Below are positions 40,773 to 51,204 of a DNA stretch of 64,000 nt, piece after piece (the first letter of the stretch is position 1; the number at the start of each line of letters is the position of its first letter). The position numbers and the translations under genes were made by a program. The notes under the pieces are model-generated. The model was not told the origin of the DNA. It did not search any database and saw only the letters and a program-made list of their open reading frames with translations. This DNA is from Lepidostoma basale. Lineage: Eukaryota; Arthropoda; Insecta; Trichoptera; Lepidostomatidae. The DNA is taken from contig JAHDVF020001018.1 in the NCBI GenBank assembly GCA_022606425.2, positions 2,711,460-2,775,459 on the forward strand, in the 5' to 3' direction.

Positions 40773-40883
40773 TTACTAACTAACTAACCATCACGCCGTC
40801 TCCCTGGAGAGGTAGGTAGAAATAATGGACCGCCACACTGTTCTGTCCTGACACGCTTCTCTCGCTTCCTCTACATTCATAAA
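40773..40883 (-). mobile_element. RTE-A, left part (split by LINE-J)
   Basis: (CTAA)n tail, CATCACGCCGTCTCCCTGGA and ACGCTTCTCTCGCTTCC, interrupted after ACATTCATA; it resumes at 41187. Confidence 0.75.
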
Positions 40884-41186
40884 TAATTCCCTTCGTCAAA
40901 GACAGCACAGATTGTTTTATTTGCCGCCCTGCAGAACCAACCTGCCAATGGTTATGCCTGTGGGCAGGGCAATCTTATTGCTTAATGGGGTCGCCTCGGA
41001 GGTCGACATATTTCGTGATAGTGTGAGTTGCCTCAGGGATGCAATATCAATGTTATGATTCTTTCTAATTCTTAAGTTTAATCTTTTTATGCTTCTCTTA
41101 TAAATTCTTATAATGTAATTGCAAAGGATCTGAAATTATATGTCTGTAATGTTTGTGATTTTTATTAAAATAAATGAAATACATCT
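40884..41186 (+). mobile_element. LINE-J 3' end inside RTE-A
   Basis: Encodes RQHRLFYLPPCRTNLPMVMP, VGRAILLLNGVASEVDIFRD and SVSCLRDAISML with stop, then a 3' UTR ending TTAAAATAAATGAAATAC. Confidence 0.75.
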
Positions 41187-41745
41187 TGCCATGCATGCAC
41201 GAAGATTTCTCCGACTCCTCACATGACTGACATTCAAAATTTGATTGATTTGATCGTGCCACGTTTTCCCGCCTTCATCTATTTCTAGCTCCGTTCACGT
41301 TGTTTACAAATACCTTCTTCACTATTCTCTCTTCACTCATTCTTTCCATGTGTCCGAATCATCTCAACGACCCTTTCATTATATTTTTCATAACACTTTC
41401 TTACACACCGCATTTACTTCTTATAGTTGCATTTGACACTCTATCATATACAGATTTACCACACATTCGTCTTAGAGATCTCATTTATTCTACTTTCATC
41501 CTTGTTTTGCCAGTTTCATGCTTCACTTCCATACATGAGGGTCGGCACAAGAACACAATTATGCACTGTCATCTTAGCTTTTTTGGATAGGTTTTTGTTT
41601 GCGATGACAAATTTAAGTGCAACATTTATTTTGTTCCCTGTTACAACCCTTATTTCAATATCCCCCTTCACTCGCCCCTACTCAAGTATACTCGTACACA
41701 CTTATCTACTTGCTCCAGATTTTCATAATTTATATCAGACTGTAT
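41187..41745 (-). mobile_element. RTE-A, right part
   Basis: The complement continues the C-terminal domain (HDQINQ, RMVKKVF, ERMSEER, GALKFVIANKNLSKKAKM), then degraded linker sequence. Confidence 0.8.
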
Positions 41746-42411
41746 AATGTTTCAGAATAAATAAATACTTTAAATAATATAAACACTTAGTATAATAATC
41801 AGAGATTTATAGTTATATTTGACGCCAGCTGGTTTAGCTTGTTCCTAAGTTTCATCAACGCAATACGAAAACCATTTTTATAAAAATTCAAAGATATAAA
41901 GTTTTTATCTATGTATGGATTTTACTTCCATCAATAAGAGTCGGTAGGTTCAAGGTTTAATATAAAATAAAAAACATTGACACATTTTTATTACTATGAG
42001 AGTTATATTTAATAAAAACGAATATATTTCGGTGTCGACCTTTTTTTTTGCTCATTCACTTATTTCATTTTGACCAAAAAAAGGTCGACAATGAAAAATA
42101 TGCTTGAAAAAACCTAGAATTCTTTTCGATCTTTTTTTGTAATTTGTGAAAATCGGATCACGAATGAGGAGAACAAATTACGAAAGTAGGGGGTACACGG
42201 GACAAAAAAGTTTGGGAACCACTGTCTTAGACGAAGGCGTTGAAAAAAATAAGTGGTGAGTTTTATTTCTTTTTATTTTTATTTTTTCTTGTTCCTTTCC
42301 TATCGGAAGTTGTACAGCATCTCTAAACAGGGATGTTCTGCTGCAACTGAATAACTCTCCAAGGTTTTCTAGCCGGATTTTTCCTCCTCTTGTTCGTTAT
42401 GCCGGTAGGTA
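41746..42411. other. AT-rich stretch with degenerate ribozyme-like motif and hAT-like end
   Basis: Minus strand 41872-41815: TTGATGA, AACTTAGGAACAAGC, TAAAC, CAGCTGG, an altered copy of the 5478 motif. 42201-42224 is a hAT-like end (AAGTTTGGGAACCACTG). No gene. Confidence 0.45.
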
Positions 42412-43078
42412 ACTAACTAACTAACTAACTAACCATCACGCCGTCTCCCCGAAGGGGTAGGCAGAAAGAATGGACTGCCACACCTTTCTTTCCTGACATG
42501 TTTCTCTCGCTTCCTCAACATTCATACATCGTGTCATGCACGCGCGTCGATTTCTCTGACTCCTCACATGGCCGACATTCAATATTTGATTTATTTGATC
42601 GTGCCACGTTTTCCTCGGTCTTCCTCTATTTCTGATACCATTTACATCATTAACATATAATTTTTTTACCATTCTTTCTTCATTCATTCTTTCCATATGT
42701 CCAAACCATCTTAATGATCCTTTCATTATTTTGTTCATGACACCATCATTCGCACCGCATTCACTTCTTATATTTTCATTCGACACTCTATCATACACAG
42801 AATATCTACACATTCGTCTAAGAGATCTCATTTCTACTGCATTTATTCTACTTTCATCCTTCCTTTGCCAGTTCCATGCTTCGCTTCCATACATAAGGGT
42901 CGGTAGAAGAACACCATTGTGCACTGCCATTCTAGCTTTTTTGGATAGGTTTTTGTTTGCGATGACAACTTTAAGTGCACCATTCACTTTGTTGCCTGCC
43001 TCAACCCTTCTTTCAATATCCCTCTCCACTCTCCCATCTCTTGTAAACATACTACCTAAATACACAAACTCAACTACT
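42412..43078 (-). mobile_element. RTE-A copy, open frame, exact 12-bp TSD
   Basis: 667 bp, 5'-truncated. The complement is open for 209 codons (43065-42436): YLGSMFTRDGRVERDIERRV, NGVLLPTLMYGSEAWNWQRK, KGSLRWFGHMERMNEERMVK, IRNRGRPRKTWHDQINQILN and KVWQSILSAYPFGETA, then stop and (TTAG)n. TGCCGGTAGGTA at 42400-42411 and 43079-43090 is an exact target-site duplication. Likely the youngest RTE-A insertion here. Confidence 0.93.
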
Positions 43079-43395
43079 TGCCGGTAGGTATATTTGCTAA
43101 ATCTTATAACCTCGGAGTTTGACGTTTTTTTTATAATTGTATATTCGTTTTATTGATTTGTCATGCATCTTATGTTTCTCGCTCTTTTTATTATTTTATT
43201 ATGTGTGTCTTATTGTGTATCTCTAACTTGAATCTTTAGTGTATTGTAAAAAAAAAATGTAATGCTTTGGACATATTTAAATAAATACGTGAAATTAAAT
43301 ATATACAGAGTGTCCCAGAAGTCGACGTCAAGCCGGAAACGGATGATAGGTAGTCATGCTAGTTATGAGAAAAATGTAAAAAAAAATCCAAGTTT

Positions 43396-43853
43396 TCTTC
43401 TTCTTCTTCTTTTAATAGATATGACGATCTGTGACACAGAAATCATGTCTCGTTGGATGATGAGTTCCAGCTGTTCCTCTATCTCTTAGGCGATCTTCAG
43501 GTGGGCGGTGTCCGGAGGAGATTTCATAAGTGGCTGTTTATGAAAGTCTGTCACTATCAATTCTGGCTACATGGTCCCTCCAGTATCTTCTTCTGGATCT
43601 ACTCCACCCAACGACATCCTCTATTTCGCTAGTTTTTCTTATGCCTGCGTTGCGGATACGATCTCGGAGAATTTTTCCAGTAATTGATCTTAGGACCTTC
43701 ATCTCCGATGTTCTTAGTAGCCCCTTGGTTCGCACAGTGTCAGCCCGCGTCTCTACAGCGTACGTCATGATAGGTCGCACGCATGTTATATAAATTCTGA
43801 TCTTGCTGTCGATACGCATGTGCTTGTTCTTCCAGACCAGATTCTTCAGACAC
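43396..43853 (-). mobile_element. RTE-F copy
   Basis: Inverted (GAA)n tail. The complement is open for 93 codons: MRIDSKIRIYITCVRPIMTY, AVETRADTVRTKGLLRTSEM, KVLRSITGKILRDRIRNAGI and WSRSRRRYWRDHVARIDSD. Confidence 0.85.
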
Positions 43854-43889
43854 TAAGTTTTGTATATTTTAAATTATACAGTTTGTAAT

Positions 43890-44580
43890 ATAAGTGTGAA
43901 CGAAGAGAACTTGGAACAGGTGAGGGAATTTGTGTATTTAGGTAGCATGTTCACAGCAGATGCCCGAACGGATAGTGACGTCGAAAGAAGGGTTGGTGCG
44001 GGTAACAAAGTGAATGGAGCTTTAAAATAGTTATTGGAAACAAGAATTTATCAATGAAAGCGAAAACGGCCGTTCACAATGGAGTTCTGGTCCCAACCTT
44101 AATGTATGGAAGCGAAGCATGGAACTGGCAAAAGAAGGATGAGAGTAGAATAAATGCGGTAGAGATGAGGTCTCTAACACGTATGTGTGGTAGAACGATA
44201 TACGACAGAATCTCAAATGCTGATATAAGAAAGGAATGTAGAGCGGAATAAGGTATAATGAACAAAATTATGAAAGGATCGCTGCGTTGGTTCGGACATA
44301 TGAAACGCATGGATGGAGAAAGAATAGTTAAGAAAGTATACGTTAATGATGTAAATGGGGTACAAAGTCGAGGCAGACCGAGGAAAACATGGCATGACCA
44401 AATTAATCAAATTTTAAAGGTTGGTCATGTTAGAAGTCGGAGGAATCGACGTGCGTGTATGACTCGTTGTATGAATGTGGAGGAAGCTAGAGAGGTTTGC
44501 CAGGATAGAGTAGTGTGGCGGTCCATTCTCTCTGCCTACCCCTGCGGGGAAACGGCGTGATGCTTTGTTGTTGTTGTTGT
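43890..44580 (+). mobile_element. RTE-B copy, 0.69 kb
   Basis: Encodes a linker (REFVYLGSMFTADARTDSDV, ERRVGAGNKVNGAL), a frame break, MKAKTAVHNGVLVPTLMYGS, a stop at 44249, then 100 open codons MNKIMKGSLRWFGHMKRMDG to SILSAYPCGETA, and a TTTGTTGTTGTTG tail. Confidence 0.87.
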
Positions 44581-44802
44581 ACACATTAAAAAAAAATCGA
44601 GATCATCAACCCCCTGTGATGGTATTTTAATTCCCGTTACTACAAATCTTTACTTTTTTTCAATTTTATTTTTATTATAAATATGCTCATGTAAATTGTT
44701 GCCTAAAATTTAATGCTAACTGCTCCAGCTTGGAACAGAAAATGTTACTTTTTGCCCAACAAAGTATTCAAAATTAATACTAGGCCCAATTTTTTATATT
44801 TA

Positions 44803-45366
44803 CAAAGTGAATGTAGCTTTAAAAATAGTTATTGGAAACAAGAATTTATCAATGAAAACAAAAACGGCCGTTCACCATGGAGTTTTGGTCCCAACCATAA
44901 TGCATGGAAGCGAAGCATGGAACTGAGAAAAGAAGGATGAAAGTAGAATAAATGCAGTAGAAATGAGATCTCTAAGACGAATGTGTGGATACTCTGTGTA
45001 TGATAGAGTGTCGAATAAAATATAATACGTGAATGCGGTGCGAATGATGGTGTTATGAACAAAATAATGAAAGGATCATTTAGATGATTTGGACATACGA
45101 GTATGTAAAGAATGAATGAAAAAAAAAGGTAAATAAAAGGATATGTTAACGATGTAAATGGAACTAGAAATAGAGGAAGACCGACGAAAAAACGTGGCAC
45201 GATCAAATAAATCAAATATCACAAGGAGTCGGAGAAATCGACGCGCGTGCATGACACGATGTATGAATGTTGAGGAAGCGAGAGAAATATGTCAGGAAAG
45301 AAAAGTGTGGCAGTCCATTTTTTCTACCTACCCCTTCGGAGAGACGGTGTGATGGTTAGTTAGTTA
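44803..45366 (+). mobile_element. RTE-A copy, decayed
   Basis: AAAGTGAATGTAGCTTTAAA start, then the GSEAWN and RINAVEMRSLRRMCGYSVYD regions, frame-broken, ending VCQERKVWQSIFSTYPFGET with GGAGAGACGGTGTGATGG. The left 50 bp resemble RTE-B, so copies may have recombined. Confidence 0.8.
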
Positions 45367-45684
45367 AAAAACTTAGATTTTTTAAAAAAAATTCTCAAAA
45401 CTAGCATTTCCGTCTTGACGTCGACTTCTGGGACACTCTGTATAATGCAATTCTTAGATTTGTTTTATCTAATAAATTGACATATTAACGATAACCCATC
45501 AATATTACGGATGGCTTTGTTATGCTAAACTGCCAATACTTCTTTCACACTTTCGTTCATATGAAATATCGTACAAAGTAAAAGTTGTCAAAATTTCTAA
45601 TGTCGCGTGGAGTGAAAATTTATGTTTTCGTCATGATAAAAACATATTTAACACTGACAAATGTTTTATGACTTAATAAATTTA

Positions 45685-45752
45685 AGCATGTTTACAAAAG
45701 AAGAAGAATGGAGAAAGATATTGGAAGAAGGGTTGGAGCTGGAAACAATAAC
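45685..45752 (+). mobile_element. RTE-A scrap
   Basis: Encodes MFTKEEEWRKILEEGLELET, a distorted form of the FTKDGRVERDIERRVGAG linker. Confidence 0.5.
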
Positions 45753-45906
45753 GCACTTTTACTTACTAGTCGAAAAACGCATTTTCGGAAAAGAAAAATA
45801 TTGCGAGCGTAACTTTTCGAGAATAAAAAGTCAACTCCGTTATCGGTGATCGCACTAATTTTCTTTCGAGTAGTAATGGAACATAGTCTAAATATTTTTT
45901 CTTTAT

Positions 45907-46612
45907 GAAAACTACCGTATTAAAAGCAGATTCTGAAGATGACCTGCAAAGAATGTTGTACAAATTCCACACAGCATCACAAAGGCTAAATATGGCTATA
46001 TCAGTCAACAAAACAAAAAGTCTCACTATATCTAGGCAACCTACAAGATGTAAGCTGACTGTTGATGATATACCTGTGGAGCAAGTAATGAGTTTCAGAT
46101 ATTTGGGAATAGAGATCAGCAGCCAAAATGACCTTTATACCGAAGTACGTGAACAAGTCAGTAAAGCCTTTTCCGTGTCAGGATGCCTGAAGAATCTGGT
46201 CTGGAAGAACAAGCACATTCGTGTCGACAGCAAGATCAGAATCTATAAAACATGCATGCGACCTATCATGACGTACGCTGTAGAGACGCGGGCTGACACT
46301 GTGCGAACTAAGGGACTACTAAGAACATCGGAGATGAAGGTCCTAAGATCAATTACTGAAAAAACCCTCCGAGATCGTGTCCGCAACGTAGACATAAGAA
46401 AAACTTGCGAAATAGAGGATATCGTGCAGTGGAGTAGATCCAGAAGAAGATACTGGAGGGACCATGTAGCCCGAATGGATGGTGACAGACTTGCATATAC
46501 AGCCGCTTATGAAATCCGCCTAAGAGATGGAGGGACAGCTGGATCTCATCATCCGACGAGACATGATTTCTGTGTCACAGATAGTCAGATCTATTAAAAG
46601 AAGAAGAAGAAA
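45907..46612 (+). mobile_element. RTE-F copy with 230-codon open frame
   Basis: Open from KTTVLKADSEDDLQRMLYKF through LNMAISVNKTKSLTISRQPT, MSFRYLGIEISSQNDLYTEV, IRIYKTCMRPIMTYAVETRA and CEIEDIVQWSRSRRRYWRDH to a changed C-terminus. A deletion removed the conserved GHRPPGRPPK block near 46520. AAGAAGAAGAAGA tail. Confidence 0.88.
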
Positions 46613-47144
46613 ATTTAATAAAAATAGTATATATTACATATGTGGATTTTTATTCGAAGTTTTATTTGGTAAATAAAAAAGTAGGGGTAAATAAAAAAGG
46701 AGAGGGGAGGGGGGGATGGAGATTTTTGAATCGTTGAAGTGGGGCATGGTACAAATAAGGTTGGGAAACCCTGATCTAGAACAAATATACCTATAAATTG
46801 GTGAGGTATAAATATACCTATAAATAATTGGAATAAATTCCAGAACATAGGTGTTCTTAAAAGACGACAGTTGTGAATCCATTAAGAAGAAGAAGAAGTT
46901 AATTATGGCACAACCTTGGAGTATGAGTTTACACATATTTATATTACGTTGTATAAAAAATGTTTGATTTCTAAAAGTGATGCATTTTCAGAACGATATA
47001 ATGATTATTCATAAATTCCATAATATTAATTTGTATTCGTGTTCTTCCAAAATTGCCAACGAAACACACAATATAAAGTAAGTAAAAAGAACATTGAATA
47101 TTGTTGTTATGAAATTACTTGAAGTCTCGTAAAAATAGACTAAA
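46613..47144. other. AT-rich stretch, nothing certain
   Basis: 46741-46780 (ACAAATAAGGTTGGGAAACC with CTGATCTAG) weakly resembles the hAT-like ends. A lone AAGAAGAAGAAG run is at 46885. No gene. Confidence 0.4.
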
Positions 47145-47992
47145 CTAACTAACTAATTAACCATCACACCGTTTCTGTGATGATGGACTGTCACACTTTT
47201 CTTTCCTGACATATTTCTATCGCTTCCTCAACATTCTTATATTGTGTCATGCACGCGCGTCGATTTCTTTGACTCCTCACGTGGCCGACTTTCAATATTT
47301 GTTTTATTTGATCGTGCCACGTTTTCCTCAGTCTTTCTCTATTACTAGCTCCATTTACATCGTTTACATATATTTTTTTTACCATCCTTTCTTCATTCAT
47401 TCTTTCCATGTGTCCAAATCATCTTGTTCATAACACCATCATTCACTTCTTATATTTCCATTCGACACTTTATCATACATAGAGTATCTACACATTCGTC
47501 TAAGAAATCTCACTTCTACTGCATTTATTCTATAATACTTTCATCCTTCATTTGCCAGTTCCATGCTTTGCTTCCATTCATAAGGGTCGGTACAAGAACA
47601 CCATTGTGCCATTGCCATTTAAACTTTTTTGGATAGATTTTTATTTGCGATGACAACTTTAAGTGCACCATTCACTTTGTTGCCTGCCCCAACCCTTATT
47701 TCAATATCCCTCTCCCCTTGTCCATCTCTTGTAAACATACTACACGAACTCATCTACTTGCTCCAAATTTTCACCATTCAAGCTAATGTTGCAGACTGTC
47801 ATGATTTATTATTTTTCAAAAATCATTACCTTGGACTTATTCACATTCATCATCAGATACATACATACTATTCACCAGGACTTGTAGTTCATGTTCGCCG
47901 TCTGCAAGTAGGACAGCGTCAGCTTACTGACACTCCGCTCATTTTGGCACCTACAACCCTTTCAGCTCTTTCATACACTTGTCCATAATTGA
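47145..47992 (-). mobile_element. RTE-A copy, 0.85 kb
   Basis: The complement runs from a frame-broken RT part (LKGL, GAKMSGVS, MIFEK) through VYLGSMFTRD-like and GSEAWNWQ-like blocks to MERMNEERMVKKIYVNDVNG and RKTWHDQIKQILKVGHV. The terminal 20 bp of the element are damaged; the (CTAA)n tail is present. Confidence 0.85.
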
Positions 47993-47998
47993 ACGAAA

Positions 47999-48175
47999 TT
48001 ACTGTGTACAATTTGTTTTGAGCTATTACATTGATTCTTATAACGTGTGATCGGTAGCAAATATATATCCATTTTATTTACACGTGAATTCTACACCAAA
48101 CCAAAGACAGTGTGACAATCACACTGCCATCGCCGGGAATCGAACCCATTATCTTCGGTGTGGCAGTCAGAGTAA
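47999..48175 (-). mobile_element. SINE-1, partial
   Basis: ACACGTGAATTCTACACCAA, CAGTGTGACAATCACACTGC and CGGGAATCGAACCC (B box inverse); the A-box end is cut at about 48172. Confidence 0.85.
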
Positions 48176-48259
48176 GTTTGTTAAACATCTCATTTTAAAA
48201 TGTATAGTTAGTAATCAGCACCGTAAGACTTGGTTACCACAGCAAATAAAATAGACAAC

Positions 48260-48478
48260 AACATTTTGAATGTATACAAATTCTTGTAGACAAATACTGG
48301 ATTTCACCCATTGCGGATAAATTATTTTTATTTTACAAGGATTAATTGTATCTCAATAGAGACGAAGATGCAAATTGTTTTCTGGGAACAGAAGGTGGTG
48401 GCCGAGGCGCTTACAGGACTTATGACCTGTCATTGGTTGGGTTGAGCGATTGCTTCACGTTTAACAACATTCCCCCGT
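48260..48478 (+). repeat. repeat X, unit junction
   Basis: Contains the inter-unit block (ACAACATTTTGAATGTATAC to ACTGGATTTCACCCATTGCGG) followed by ATTAATTGTATCTCAATAG, confirming the head-to-tail order seen at 30432-30995. Confidence 0.8.
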
Positions 48479-48756
48479 GAGTAAGTAAAATAAGATGTCG
48501 CTTTAGCCATTCAGTCGGCTTCAAGTTTTTATGATTTTTCGTGATTATTTATATTCTTATGTTGGTCTAATTATTCCTCAATGAACTAGTGTTTTGTATG
48601 TAATAATTCAAATTTTTCTTTTAACCTTGAAATATTAATTAAATATGTAAATTAAAAAATTCGAGGAAACACGGATTTCGTAAACACATGCAATTAATAA
48701 CTTCAGAACAAATGTTGATTCAAAAGGAAAATAATTAATTATTATAATTAACTAGA

Positions 48757-48898
48757 TTGAAAGGCCATTAAGATGGTTGGACACGTAGAAAGAATGAATG
48801 TAGAAGGAACGGTGAATGAAATATATGTAAACGACGTATACGGAACTAGAAGTAGAGTAAGACTGAAGAAAACGTGCGATTAAATTAATTAAATATTG
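48757..48898 (+). mobile_element. RTE-A scrap
   Basis: AAGGCCATTAAGATGGTTGG, GAAAGAATGAATGTAGAAGG and a broken RKTW block. Confidence 0.65.
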
Positions 48899-49032
48899 TC
48901 CATTATTTTATAGATATACACACACCCACACCCATTGTTGATGGGTGTGTGTGAACCCATCCCTTCTTATCTGCGAAATTATTGATATTTCTATGCATTG
49001 AAAACAATTTAAATCCGCTTTCATTATTTTTC

Positions 49033-49077
49033 CAGAACCTACCGGTTTCGCTCTCGTCAGAGCTTCGTCAGGGTAAC
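49033..49077 (-). ncRNA. hammerhead-ribozyme-like motif (complete core, GUA site)
   Basis: Minus strand: stem I strand ACC, CTGACGA (49071-49065), one extra A, stem II GCTCT/AGAGC, GAAAC (49049-49045), CG, GTA (49042-49040), then GGT pairing back to ACC. ACCGGT is self-complementary. All conserved core positions are present. The tail runs into GGAAAAATAATGAAAGCGG. Confidence 0.68.
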
Positions 49078-49200
49078 AAACAGTTTGTTCTATAAGTCGG
49101 CGAAGCTCCGGTTTGTCAAAAAAAAAAAACGAAAATAAAGTCTTAAAACAAAGTAACTTTTTGCCTTTTGATTTTTTTTCTGGAATGGTGCATTCTCCAG

Positions 49201-49293
49201 CTACTGTAAGTCCTGCGTGGATGGGGGACGGGCCTAGGGATTGTTTGAGCGAAGCTTACGAAGGGGCGCCGCTGTGTCCTATAACAGCTTCAG
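49201..49293 (+). CDS. possible coding exon, unknown gene
   Basis: A GC-rich island in AT-rich DNA. TTTTGATTTTTTTTCTGG and TTCTCCAG could be an acceptor, and TTCAG followed by GTAAGC is a good donor. The frame TVSPAWMGDGPRDCLSEAYE, then GAPLCPITAS, is open, and both introns would be phase 1. No repeat in the window matches it. No other exon of such a gene is visible, so it may be a lone exon of a gene spanning beyond the window, or chance. Confidence 0.3.
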
Positions 49294-49544
49294 GTAAGCG
49301 GCAGGTAACCTTATATGTCTTTATTTAACTGTTAGTTTGTTCATTTGCACTTGTATTAACAATCATTGTATGTTACCCTACAATAAATAATGTCACACCA
49401 CAAATTAAGTGCTTCATACGAAAAAACAGTTTAATAAAAACATGTTCTCTGCTTATTAACATGTCCTCTGCCTACTACTCCAGAGAAAGGGTATTATGTT
49501 TAATTGATTAGATTCACTGCCGACCTTTAAACTTTAAATAATTT

Positions 49545-49690
49545 ATTTCTCTTTTTCTTTTTTATATACTTTGTATATACAAAATTTATATTAAAAAAAT
49601 TAAAATTACATAGACATGTTTCGGACAACCAGTCCTTCTTCAGTGATACATATTATAAAGATGCATATTTAAAATATTATAAAATTATTT
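49545..49690 (-). mobile_element. ribozyme-like element, left arm
   Basis: Minus-strand copy with the motif at 49606-49652 and a tail ATATACAAAGTATATAAAAA with GAAAGAGAAATAAAT, facing the plus-strand copy at 50240. Confidence 0.65.
49606..49652 (-). ncRNA. hammerhead-ribozyme-like motif (complete core)
   Basis: CTGAAGA (49643-49637), one extra A, stem II GGAC/GTCC with loop TGGTT, GAAAC (49622-49618), AT, GTC (49615-49613). ACATGT is self-complementary. All core bases are present. Stem I pairing next to the core is weak. Confidence 0.65.
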
Positions 49691-49846
49691 ACATGATCTG
49701 ACAGATGTTATAAAGATAGTTTAGCTTTTGTTATAACAAATATTATGATTCAATTTAAATTTAAAATAATAATTTAAAGTTCTTATTGGGGTTCAGGTTA
49801 TTACTTAGAACAAAGGAAATAAATCAAAGATTGGACTTGACGTCAA

Positions 49847-50042
49847 ATTTATTTCTTCTTCTTAAAGTGCCCTGTCAGGTCCCCCCGACGTTGGCGATCA
49901 CTCTGGTAAACTCTTCCCTATCCTGCGCTGTCCGGAATAGCTCCTCCACAGTTCCGATTCCCGTCCATTCCATCACATTGCGCAGCCAAGAGATCTGCCT
50001 TCTCCCTGCCCCCCTGCGGCCCTCTATTTTTCCCTTCAAAAT
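49847..50042 (-). mobile_element. RTE-H 3' fragment
   Basis: The complement encodes KIEGRRGAGRRQISWLRNVM, EWTGIGTVEELFRTAQDREE and FTRVIANVGGT, then a TTAAGAAGAAGAAAT-type tail. A similar copy is at 61098. Confidence 0.75.
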
Positions 50043-50081
50043 TAAAATGAATATGATTGTTTATCATATTTTCTTTAATAA

Positions 50082-50237
50082 CTAACTAACTAACCATCAC
50101 GCCGTCTTTCCGAAGGGGTAGGCAGAAAGAATGGACTGCCACACTTTAACAGATGCGGCACTCCATCCTCCTCTTTTCGCCCCCGCGGGAGATGCGGTGT
50201 GATGGGTTGCGAACCTCATCGCCACCAATAGGCATTT
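50082..50237 (-). mobile_element. mini-RTE-A
   Basis: (CTAA)n tail, RTE-A terminus, the junction ACTTTAACAGATGCGGCACT (inverse of the common junction, slightly diverged), then the leader up to ACCTCATCGCCACCAATAGG. Confidence 0.8.
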
Positions 50238-50239
50238 TT

Positions 50240-50905
50240 CTTTAATAAATTTCTAAAAAAGAAGGACAAGTTGTCCGAAACATGTCTATGTAAAGTAAAA
50301 AGTTATCGACCTTCGTGGCAGAGTGGTAAGATCTCTGACTTCCGTACCGAAGGTCCCGGGTTCGATTCCCGGCGATGGCGGTGTGATTGTCACACTGTCT
50401 TTGGTCTGGAGTAGAATTCATGTGACAATAAAATGGCATTAGATTGGCTACCTATCACGTGTCATGAGAATCATCAATATAATAGCTAAAATTAATGTGT
50501 ATACAGTAATTGGGTTCAAACAACCTGTTGTATACAAGAAAAAAAAAATAATAAAGAAAAATAATTATTTTTTAATAAAAGTGTTGTATATACAAAGTAT
50601 ATAAAAAAGAGAAAGATAAATAAAGCATCTACAAAACACAAAGTATAATAGCTAAAATTAATGTGTATACAGTAATTGGGTTCAAACAACCTGTTGTATA
50701 CAAGAAAAAAAAAATAATAATAAAAAAATATATATATTTTTAAATTAAATATTTAAAATTTTAATTAAATATTTAAAATTTTAATTAAATATTTAAAATA
50801 TTTAAATAAATATTTAAAAATATTTTTTTAGTAAAAGTGTTGTTGTATATCAAAGTATATAAAAAAAGAAAAAGATAAATAATGCATCTTCAACACAAAG
50901 TATGG
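50240..50905 (+). mobile_element. ribozyme-like element, right arm, split by SINE-1 and duplicated
   Basis: AAAAAGA, stem GGAC/GTCC, GAAAC, AT, GTC (50257-50285) is interrupted at about 50303 by SINE-1; the tail resumes at 50576. Then 50475-50646 is repeated in tandem as 50647-50905 with an AT-rich expansion. Confidence 0.65.
50303..50550 (+). mobile_element. SINE-1, full length
   Basis: A-box region CGTGGCAGAGTGGTAAG (50314-50330), B box GGGTTCGATTCCC (50358-50370), body GTGTGATTGTCACACTGTC, end CAACCTGTTGTATACAAG and a poly(A). The best template for a consensus. Confidence 0.92.
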
Positions 50906-51204
50906 CGAATATAGAAGAAATTTTAATAATTTGATCACATATTCCAATAAATTTTTCATTTCATTCTTTCACGTCGAATCTAATGTTCGTATACTGGCTA
51001 CTCCAATTATCATACAGTTTATTCTATTATACTCTGAGATTTCTGTTTATAGATCCCTTATTAAGATTATATATTTAAGTATCAATTTTGTTTCTTTATG
51101 AGGCCGCACACATCATATTGTACAGAATATATGTAAGCCAATTAAAAAATCACTTAACATGCCTGTGATCTCGCCTCTCTGAGATATGAAACCATCTAAG
51201 AGAC
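50906..51204. other. AT-rich stretch, nothing recognised
   Basis: No gene or repeat recognised. Confidence 0.5.

Larger units (their letters stand above)
43306..45440. mobile_element. 2.1-kb element with long TIRs, filled by RTE insertions
   Basis: TIRs start CAGAGTGTCCCAGAAGTCGA and continue CGTCAAGNCGGAAANG; the inner ATGCTAGTTWTGAGAA is also shared after a 14-bp indel. TATA (or TA) flanks both ends. Inside are RTE-F, RTE-B and RTE-A fragments and no transposase, so it is a non-autonomous DNA transposon used as a landing site. Confidence 0.75.

Noticed and set aside
48913..48954. CACACACCCACACCCAT hairpin
   Set aside because: Simple-sequence palindrome of CA/GT repeats; no flanking structure or second copy.
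50316..50370. A and B boxes that could be a functional tRNA gene
   Set aside because: They are part of SINE-1: no intact cloverleaf was recognised and the same head recurs in all copies.
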